Shown: positions 54,657 through 61,262 of the stretch, in pieces
Numbering within the stretch: position 1 is the stretch's first letter
Layout: every line of letters begins with the position of its first letter
DNA from: DATBLY01 sp963705545
GTDB lineage: Bacteria; Actinomycetota; UBA4738; HRBIN12
Reading direction: 5' to 3'
Length of the DNA: 64,000 bases
Assembly: GCA_963705545.1 (NCBI GenBank)
Contig: CAVPJX010000004.1
Coordinates: 124,001 to 188,000 of the forward strand
Made by a program: the position numbers and the translations under genes
The notes under the pieces: model-generated
The model's input: only the letters and a program-made list of their open reading frames with translations
What the model was told of the DNA's origin: nothing
Databases searched by the model: none

Positions 54657-55988
54657 CTAGGGGGACGCTCCCGAGCGATGGACCAGGCTGCGTCGCCTGA
54701 CGCGCGGCTCGGGAGCGTCTTGGAGTTCGGGTATCGGCCCCGTCTGCGCGCTGATCCATCGTCCATAGCGTCGAGAGAAGGGCGCCGCCGTCAGTCCATG
54801 GGCGAAGACGGAGAGCAGGATCGTCCACGTCGCGACCGGGACGATCGTGGTCAACGCGACCCCGGAATCTCGGAGGGTCTGGATCGTCAGCATCGTGAAC
54901 ACGACTGACGCCAGCCCGCGAGGTCCGAACCAGCCGGCGAACAGCGTCGTGCGCGGTCGCAGGCCGACCCCCAGCCACGACATCGCCACGGGGACCATCC
55001 GGATGAGGGTGAGGCTGAGCACCGCGTAGGCGATGGGGGCGAGGAAGATGTGGCCCGTCACGACCGGTCCGACGAGGAGCGCGCCGAACAGCGCCCAGAC
55101 CACGAACGTGAGGAACAGAGCGAGCGTCTCGGTGAACTCCGTGGGGTGCTGGAACCCGCTCTTCGTCGTCGCGCCGAAGAAGATGCCGGCGATGAAGGCG
55201 GCGACGAAGCCGTTCCCGCCGATCGCGACCGACCCGGTGTACGCGAGGAGCGCCAGCGCCAAGATCGCCACCTGCTCCGACACGGGCGAGGTCCAGCCGC
55301 GCGCCTTCGCCGTCGAAAGGAGCCACGCGCCTGCCACACCCACGACGAGCGCGGTGAGGAACGCGAGCGCGATCTCGTCCGCCGCGTGGATCAGCCACGA
55401 CCCCTCCAGGTAGCCCTCCTCGGATGCCAGGATCGCGAGGAACAGCGTGAGGAACGGCGTGGCGAGCCCATCGTTCAGTCCGCTCTCGACGTTCAGCGCC
55501 CGGCGGATGCGCACCGGCACCGCGACGTTGGTGAAGACCGCCAGGCCGAGCGCCGCGTCGGTCGGGGCGAGGATCGTGGCGATGACCGCCGCAGCCGCCC
55601 AGCCGATCGCGGGGAACACCAGACCGGCGATGAGCGTCCCGAGCGCGATCGTGATCGGGAGCCCGATGAGCAGGAGACGGCCGGGCAGGTGAGCGTCCCC
55701 CTCGACCTCTCGGAGCCTGACGGTGGAAGCGTCGGCGAACAGGAGCAGCGCGAGCGCGATCTCGGCAACCTTCAAGGCAGCCTCGTCCCCGATCCGGAAC
55801 GGAAGGATGTCGAGCGCGTCCGGACCGAGCAGGAAGCCGGTGGCGGTGAACAGCATCGGCGCGCTGATCCACGAGCGTTCGAGCCTCAGCGCCAGCAGGG
55901 CGTAGCCGACGGAGACCGCGGCGAGGATCGCCAGCCCGGTCACGATCCGGTCTCGTCGAAGGCGCGCCCGCTCGGCACGATGACCCAA
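54657..55988 (-). CDS. Cation/proton antiporter (CPA1, NhaP-like)
   Basis: A 443-residue transporter with about twelve helices. Hallmarks are LAPTDAALGLAVF (the TD motif of the transport core), LNVESGLNDGLATPF (ND motif with the ion-binding Asp), GNGFVAAFIAGIFFG and GWFGPRGLASVVF (the conserved Arg). It exchanges Na+ or K+ for H+; specificity is not predictable. The N-terminus is uncertain: TTG at 55988 is the first start, but a TATCCT hexamer touches it, and GTG at 55943 just before the first helix may be the real one. A short Arg/Pro-rich cytoplasmic tail follows the last helix. Confidence 0.85.
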   Translation of the reverse strand: MGHRAERARLRRDRIVTGLAILAAVSVGYALLALRLERSWISAPMLFTATGFLLGPDALDILPFRIGDEAALKVAEIALALLLFADASTVRLREVEGDAHLPGRLLLIGLPITIALGTLIAGLVFPAIGWAAAAVIATILAPTDAALGLAVFTNVAVPVRIRRALNVESGLNDGLATPFLTLFLAILASEEGYLEGSWLIHAADEIALAFLTALVVGVAGAWLLSTAKARGWTSPVSEQVAILALALLAYTGSVAIGGNGFVAAFIAGIFFGATTKSGFQHPTEFTETLALFLTFVVWALFGALLVGPVVTGHIFLAPIAYAVLSLTLIRMVPVAMSWLGVGLRPRTTLFAGWFGPRGLASVVFTMLTIQTLRDSGVALTTIVPVATWTILLSVFAHGLTAAPFSRRYGRWISAQTGPIPELQDAPEPRVRRRSLVHRSGASP

Positions 55989-56111
55989 GGATAGGTCCGC
56001 GACCGGTGCCGCTGCCGATCCCGCTTCGGATCGAGACGGCGCCCCTCCGATCCGGTGGCTCGAGGTCGCGATGGAAGACCGGGCCGGTCCTTGCCGTCGG
56101 GACCGACGGCG

Positions 56112-56579
56112 TCACCCAGATCCGGGTGTGACGCCCCAAGCCTCGAAGCCGACCGCGATCATCACGGTCGCGATCGAGAGGGCGGCGCCCACGGCGACCC
56201 CGATCCCGCCGATCGCGATCCTTCGGGCGGTGAGCCGTTCCGGATGCAGGTGGACCACGGCGTCGGCGAGGAACCAGATCACGACGGCGAGCCCGAGTAA
56301 GGCCAGCAGCGCCAGCCGGGCCTCGGACGCATCCTCGGCCGCGATGACGAGGGCGCGCATCGCCGGATAGCCGAGGAGGAACGTTACGAGGCCGACCCCC
56401 ACCGCGAGCGCGGCGATCGCGGGTTCGACGCCGTCGACGAGCCGGCGTCGCCGGGCCGACCGGATCGCGAGAGCGATCGATGCCGGCAAGGTCGTGTACA
56501 GGGAGACGAAGCCGAGGGCGGCGAGCACGAGCGCCCAGGTCGCCTCGCGCTCCACGAACGGTCGGAGTCTCCGCGCCAT
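56112..56579 (-). CDS. Small four-helix membrane protein, unknown function
   Basis: A 155-residue protein with about four predicted transmembrane helices (about 12-32, 48-68, 82-104, 125-148) and Arg-rich loops. No catalytic motif was recognised. ATG 56579 is supported by TAGCGT (minus strand, 56587-56592) seven bases upstream, without a ribosome-binding site. The codon pattern is like its neighbours. It sits between the antiporter and the second kinase gene, 78 bp from the latter's stop. Confidence 0.6.
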   Translation of the reverse strand: MARRLRPFVEREATWALVLAALGFVSLYTTLPASIALAIRSARRRRLVDGVEPAIAALAVGVGLVTFLLGYPAMRALVIAAEDASEARLALLALLGLAVVIWFLADAVVHLHPERLTARRIAIGGIGVAVGAALSIATVMIAVGFEAWGVTPGSG

Positions 56580-56657
56580 CGCACCAACGCTAGCCCTTCG
56601 GTCCGACAGGCGGAACGCCCACATGCCCGAAAGGGCAAGGAACCGAAAGGTCCCGGA

Positions 56658-58073
56658 TCAGGTCAGGCAGAGCAGGGGCGTGCCCACCGTGACAGCGCCG
56701 CTCCGCCGACTGACCCGGAGACCGTCGACCGCCTGCACGCGGTAGGCGTAGGAAAGGGAGATGCCGAGGTCGCCGTCCCGGAAGCGCAGGACCTGGCCGG
56801 CGCCTCCGGTGCCCGACGACGCCGGGCCGAGCGGCACCACGGTCGCCTCGGCGGCCGAGACCATGTCGACCAGCCGGAAGGCGCCGCCGCTCTCGCTCCG
56901 GAAGACCCGGTACGCGCTCGCGCCCTCGCTCGGGTTCCACGTGAGCTCCGCCCCGGCGGAGAGCCAGCCGTCGCACCCGCTGATCACGGTCAGACCGGTC
57001 GGCACCGGGATCGGCTCCGGCGCGATGACGGTCGGGATCAGCGGGATGCCCAGGCTCCAGATCGCCGGGATCGCGACCCACGCCGCGCCGAGCATCATGA
57101 TCCCCGCGACGAGCACGATCAGCAGGCGGGGGGCGCGGCGCGAGCGCCGCGTCCCCAGTCGTTCGGTCCGGATCGCCGGGAGCGGTGCGGTGTCGCTTCG
57201 CGACGCCGCACCGACCATCCCGCGTCGCGCGAGCGCGATCGGCGCCGCCGTCGCGAGCGTCGACGACAGCGCACGGAGGTCGGCGGCGAGTCGCTCGGCG
57301 CGCGCGTACCGCTCGCCGGGATCGAACGCCCGGCAGCGATCGAGCACCACCGCGAACCGCTCGCCGGCGGCCGCGACGACGCGCGGGCGCTCCTCGGCCC
57401 ATCCGCCGCTCGCGGCGGGTGGATCCCCGGTCAGGAGCTCGGTGAGCACCACGCCGAGGGCGTACAGGTCGGCGCGCTGGTCGGTGGGTCCGCCGCGGGC
57501 CTGTTCGGGGGCGACGTAGGCGGGCGTCCCGTGGACGCTCGTGGATGCGGGGCCGCCGGTCGAACCCTGCGCCGCGCGCGCGATGCCGAGGTCGAGCAGC
57601 TTGGCGTCGCCCACGGACGTGAGCATCAGGTTCCCCGGCGACACGTCTCGGTGGACGACGCCACGGTCATGGGCGTGGGCGAGGGCGTCGGCGATCGCGG
57701 CGCCGATCCGGGCGACCGACGCCGGTGGCAGGGGGGCGAGCCTGGCGAGCTCCGTGAACGTCGAGCCCGCAACGAACTCCATCACGATGAAGACCCGGCC
57801 GTCCTCCTCGCCGACGTCGTAGACGCCGACGATGCCCGGATGCGACAGGCGGGCCGTGGTCCGCGCCTCGCGCCGGAACCGACCCACCAGCCGGCGATCG
57901 GCCGTGAGCTCCGGCCGCAGGATCTTGACCGCCACGGTCCGGTCGAGCTGACGGTCGACCGCCTCGAACACCTCACCCATGCCGCCCCGCCCGAGCGGCG
58001 CTCGGATCTCGTAGCGTCGGGCGAGGACGGTACCGAGGGGCGAGCCGACGGCCGTCCGAAGGGACGGTTCCAT
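56658..58073 (-). CDS. Transmembrane Ser/Thr protein kinase with fibronectin-III-like extracellular domain
   Basis: A 471-residue kinase. The catalytic domain (about 16-270) has GRGGMGEVF, AVKIL with the ATP Lys, HRDVSPGN in the catalytic loop and LLDLGIA in place of DFG. The activation segment ends GTPAYVAPEQ. A basic juxtamembrane region and one transmembrane helix (about 315-335) follow. The roughly 100-residue extracellular part resembles a single fibronectin III module (LTWNPSEGASAYRVFRSE...YRVQAVDG) instead of PASTA. The catalytic Asp and Asn are retained, so activity is likely despite the variant loop. TAGCAT lies nine bases before the ATG. Confidence 0.85.
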   Translation of the reverse strand: MEPSLRTAVGSPLGTVLARRYEIRAPLGRGGMGEVFEAVDRQLDRTVAVKILRPELTADRRLVGRFRREARTTARLSHPGIVGVYDVGEEDGRVFIVMEFVAGSTFTELARLAPLPPASVARIGAAIADALAHAHDRGVVHRDVSPGNLMLTSVGDAKLLDLGIARAAQGSTGGPASTSVHGTPAYVAPEQARGGPTDQRADLYALGVVLTELLTGDPPAASGGWAEERPRVVAAAGERFAVVLDRCRAFDPGERYARAERLAADLRALSSTLATAAPIALARRGMVGAASRSDTAPLPAIRTERLGTRRSRRAPRLLIVLVAGIMMLGAAWVAIPAIWSLGIPLIPTVIAPEPIPVPTGLTVISGCDGWLSAGAELTWNPSEGASAYRVFRSESGGAFRLVDMVSAAEATVVPLGPASSGTGGAGQVLRFRDGDLGISLSYAYRVQAVDGLRVSRRSGAVTVGTPLLCLT

Positions 58074-58085
58074 GAGGCCGCGATG

Positions 58086-58769
58086 CTATCGCGGCCGGTC
58101 GGGGAACGAGAACCCAGGTGCGCTCGGGCCGGTCCGTCGTCTCGGCCCGACGGGCCCCACGACCGGTCGTGCGTGCATCGGCTCCCGCCGATCCTGCCGC
58201 ACGCCGTTCCACGTCTTGACGAGGCCGATCGCCACCACGGCGACGGCGCCGATCCAGACCAGGACCGCGAGCTGTCGCAGGTTCGTGGCCCAGCGGTCCG
58301 CCAGGTAGAGCTTGTCCAGATGCTCCGGTCCGAGGACGCGCGCCCAGTCGCCGAGCGCCTGGTCCTGGTCGCCGATCGGGCCGAACCCGATCAGCGCCAG
58401 CTCGCCGCGGGGGGCGTCGTAGACGTACGCGGCGGTATCGGCCAGGGCCTCCGCACACCACGCGAGGCACATCCCGAGCGCGATCCAGTTCCGCTGGACG
58501 ATGAAGAACGCGAAGCCGGCGAGCAGCGGGAACAGCACCTGCGTGCCGCTGCCCATCACGAGCATCGTCAGCTCGTCGTGCGTGAGCTGCCAGAAGATCA
58601 CGTGCCCGAGCTCGTGGATCCCGACGTCGGCCAGCTCGAAGACGGGTACCCGCTGCGCGCGCACGAGGGCGAACCAACCGAAGACCGCGCACCAGAGCAA
58701 GGCGCCCGTGCCCTTCCACAGGTCGAGCCGGCGCTGGATCTCGTCGGGGATCACGGGCGGAGCGGTCAT
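58086..58769 (-). CDS. Membrane-embedded zinc metalloprotease-like protein (HELGH)
   Basis: A 227-residue membrane protein with five or so hydrophobic helices. The second carries HELGH at 52-56, the HExxH zinc motif as in M50-type and related intramembrane or membrane-anchored proteases. A candidate third ligand is an Asp/Glu in CAEALADTAAY, about 60 residues later. The C-terminal 40 residues are basic and Pro-rich. Start ATG 58769 has GGGAGCGGGG upstream. It lies 12 bp upstream of the second kinase gene on the same strand; joint function is inference. The DUF4446 operon is divergent. Confidence 0.65.
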   Translation of the reverse strand: MTAPPVIPDEIQRRLDLWKGTGALLWCAVFGWFALVRAQRVPVFELADVGIHELGHVIFWQLTHDELTMLVMGSGTQVLFPLLAGFAFFIVQRNWIALGMCLAWCAEALADTAAYVYDAPRGELALIGFGPIGDQDQALGDWARVLGPEHLDKLYLADRWATNLRQLAVLVWIGAVAVVAIGLVKTWNGVRQDRREPMHARPVVGPVGPRRRTGPSAPGFSFPDRPR

Positions 58770-58926
58770 GTCGAACGCCCCGCTCCCGGGCCTTCCACCG
58801 GCGGACGCACCGCGCGAAGGTTCGATCTCACGCCTGCTCCTCGAGGACGGGCTTGCTTCGAGCGGTATCGGGGATCGGGCGGCGGCCCTTGAGCATGTCG
58901 GCTCTCGGGCTGCTCGGTGCCCGTCG

Positions 58927-58932
58927 TATACT
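58927..58932 (+). promoter_or_regulatory. Consensus-like -10 (TATACT) of the DUF4446-bactofilin-serS operon
   Basis: A sigma-70-type -10 in an otherwise GC-rich stretch, 65 bp before the DUF4446 ATG. No clear -35 at 17 bp. Confidence 0.45.
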
Positions 58933-58997
58933 TTGGGGCTCGCTCGAAACCGCAGGTAGAAGGCCTGATTCCGCCCCGCGAGAGGACGGCGCCGCCG

Positions 58998-59495
58998 ATG
59001 ATCTTCTCCGATCGAACGCTCACGCTCCTGGTGCTGATCGCGCTCGGCCTCGGCGCGCTGGCGCTGCTGTTCTCCGGAGCGTCCGCCTCGACCCGACGCC
59101 GCGGCCGCGAGCCCGGCGGTCCGATCAAGCTGGACGATGCGTTGCGCGGCCTCCTCGACGGTCAGGCCGCGCAGATCGAGCGCCTTGAGCGCGCCGTCCG
59201 GGCGCTCCACGGGACGGACAAGCGCCAGGAGGTCATGATCGAGGGCAGCGTCCGGCGGGTCGCGGTCGTGCGCTACGACGCCTTCGAAGATGTCGGAGGT
59301 CGCCTGTCCTTCTCGTGCGCCCTGCTGGACGACCACGGGACGGGCGCCGTCCTCACGTCGATCAACGGGCGGCAGGAGACGAGGGTGTATGCGAAGCCGG
59401 TGGCCGAAGGGCGCAGCGACTACAACCTGAGCGCGGAGGAAGTGGAAGCGATCCGCCGGGCGCTCGCGACGCCGGAAGAGGCGATCGCGGGATGA
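58998..59495 (+). CDS. DUF4446 membrane-anchored protein
   Basis: A 165-residue protein: an N-terminal helix (about 8-28), a coiled-coil-like stretch (about 45-75), then the DUF4446 core with VRRVAVVRYDAFEDVGGRLSFSCALLDDHGTGAVLTSINGRQETRVYAKP and LSAEEVEAI. The family is found in Gram-positives, often near chromosome-partition or cytoskeletal genes; its role is not established. Its stop overlaps the ATG of the bactofilin gene (ATGA). Confidence 0.85.
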   Translation: MIFSDRTLTLLVLIALGLGALALLFSGASASTRRRGREPGGPIKLDDALRGLLDGQAAQIERLERAVRALHGTDKRQEVMIEGSVRRVAVVRYDAFEDVGGRLSFSCALLDDHGTGAVLTSINGRQETRVYAKPVAEGRSDYNLSAEEVEAIRRALATPEEAIAG

Positions 59496-59989
59496 TCTGG
59501 CGCAAGGAGGAAGGGACCGGCGAGGCCGACGCGGACGCGGTGGCCTCCGGAGCGATGGAGGACGATCACATGGCGGAGAACGGTGAGGTCACGATCGTCG
59601 GCGCCGGTGCGCGCCTGGATGGCAACGTGGTGTCGGCCGGGTCGCTCCGGATCGACGGGCAGGTGAAGGGCCAGATCAACGCCGACGGCGACGTGACGCT
59701 CTCGCCGCAGAGCCAGGTCGAGGCCGACATCCGCGCGCAGAACGTGACCGTCGCCGGCCGATTCAAGGGCAACATCATCGTGAAGGGCAAGGCGCATCTG
59801 GCGCGTGGCGGCCGGATCGACGGCAACATCACCTCGAAGACCCTCGTGGTCGAGGAAGGCGGGCTCTTCCACGGGCAGAGCATCATGGACGCGGGCGGCG
59901 CTACCGCGGCGCAAGGCCAGGCGGCCGAGAAGGCGACGACGCCTCCGCCGCCGGGCGGCGAGAAGACCGAACAGGTGAAGGTGCCCTGA
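59492..59989 (+). CDS. Bactofilin (polymer-forming cytoskeletal protein)
   Basis: A 165-residue protein. An N-terminal acidic tail precedes the right-handed beta-helix core of the bactofilin (DUF583) family (about 33-140), seen as repeating strands TIVGAGARLDGNVVSAGSLRIDGQVKGQI...GRFKGNIIVKGKAHLARGGRIDGNI. A Pro-rich charged tail ends the protein. Bactofilins self-assemble into nucleotide-independent filaments involved in cell shape and wall placement. It is translationally coupled to the DUF4446 membrane protein, a plausible membrane partner (inference), and immediately followed by serS. Confidence 0.87.
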   Translation: MIWRKEEGTGEADADAVASGAMEDDHMAENGEVTIVGAGARLDGNVVSAGSLRIDGQVKGQINADGDVTLSPQSQVEADIRAQNVTVAGRFKGNIIVKGKAHLARGGRIDGNITSKTLVVEEGGLFHGQSIMDAGGATAAQGQAAEKATTPPPPGGEKTEQVKVP

Positions 59990-61261
59990 GTGCTGGACGT
60001 GCGGGCGGTCCGCGAGGACCCCGAGCGGTTCCGCCGCGCCTTGGCGCGGCGGAACCTGGGCGAGAGCGTCGACGAGCTGCTCGCCGCCGACGAACGTCGG
60101 CGGCAGCTGACGGCCCGGGTCGAGGAGCTCCGCGCCGAACAGAACCGCGCGTCCAAGGCGATCGGCAAGGCGCAGGGAGACGAGAAGCAGGCGCTGATCG
60201 ACGAGGTCGCGATGGTCTCGGCCGAGCTGAAGGCGCTCGAGCCCGAGCTCGCGCAGGCGGGGGAGGCGCTGAACGATCTCCTGGCCCGTGTGCCGAACGC
60301 GCCGGACGACTCCGCCCCCGACGGGTTCACGGACGAAGATGCCGTGGAGCTCCGGCGTCACCTGGAGCCGCCGGCCTTCGACTTCGAGCCGCGCGATCAC
60401 GTCGAGCTCGGACAGCTCTTGGGGGTGTTGGACACCGAGCGCGGGGCGCGAGCCAGCGGATCCCGCTTCGTCTACCTGTTGGGGGATCTGGTCTTCGTTC
60501 AGTTCGCCCTGATGCGCCACGCGATCGACGTCCTGGTGGCGAAGGGCTTCGTGCCGGTGATCCCCCCCGTGCTGGTCCGAGAGGAGGTCATGTTCGGCTC
60601 GGCGTTCCTGCCGACCGACGAGGTGAACATCTACCGTACCGACGAGGACGAGCTGTACCTAACGGGGACCTCCGAGGTGGCGCTCGCCGCGCTCCACATG
60701 GATGAGATCCTCGACGAGGCGCGGCTGCCTCTGCACTACGCGGGCTACTCCACCTGCTTCCGGCGTGAGGCCGGTAGCTACGGCAAGGATCTCGGCGGGA
60801 TGTTCCGGGTCCACCAGTTCGACAAGGTGGAGATGTTCTCGTTCAGCCGTCCCGAAGAGAGCTGGGACGAGCTCGAGCTCTTGGTTTCGACCGAGGAGGA
60901 GATCATCGGCAACCTCGAGCTTCCGTACCGCGTCGTGAACATCGCGGCTGGCGACCTGGGCGGCGCCGCTGCGAAGAAGTACGACATCGAGGCATGGCTG
61001 CCGGGCCAGGGCCGGTACCGCGAGCTGACCTCGTGCTCGAACTACACCGACTACGGCGCGCGGCGGGCGAAGACACGGCTGCGCCGTGCCGACGGGACGG
61101 TCGAGATCCTCCACACGCTGAACGGCACGGCCACCGCGATCGGACGGACGCTGATCGCCATCCTCGAGAACCACCAGCGTGCCGACGGCTCGGTCGAGCT
61201 GCCCGTGAAGCTCCACCCGTACCTACCGGAGTCGGTGCGGACGCTGACCCCGAAGGCGTAG
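59990..61261 (+). CDS. serS: Seryl-tRNA synthetase
   Basis: A 423-residue class II synthetase. The N-terminal coiled-coil arm (about 25-105) grips the long variable arm of tRNA-Ser. The catalytic core has TGTSEVALAALH, the motif 2 loop CFRREAGSYGKDLGGMFRVHQFDKVE and motif 3 LNGTATAIGRTLIAILENHQ. GTG 59990 follows the bactofilin stop with no gap. It ends one base from the convergent multi-PAS gene. serS is near the origin in several Gram-positive genomes. Confidence 0.95.
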   Translation: MLDVRAVREDPERFRRALARRNLGESVDELLAADERRRQLTARVEELRAEQNRASKAIGKAQGDEKQALIDEVAMVSAELKALEPELAQAGEALNDLLARVPNAPDDSAPDGFTDEDAVELRRHLEPPAFDFEPRDHVELGQLLGVLDTERGARASGSRFVYLLGDLVFVQFALMRHAIDVLVAKGFVPVIPPVLVREEVMFGSAFLPTDEVNIYRTDEDELYLTGTSEVALAALHMDEILDEARLPLHYAGYSTCFRREAGSYGKDLGGMFRVHQFDKVEMFSFSRPEESWDELELLVSTEEEIIGNLELPYRVVNIAAGDLGGAAAKKYDIEAWLPGQGRYRELTSCSNYTDYGARRAKTRLRRADGTVEILHTLNGTATAIGRTLIAILENHQRADGSVELPVKLHPYLPESVRTLTPKA

Positions 61262-61262
61262 C

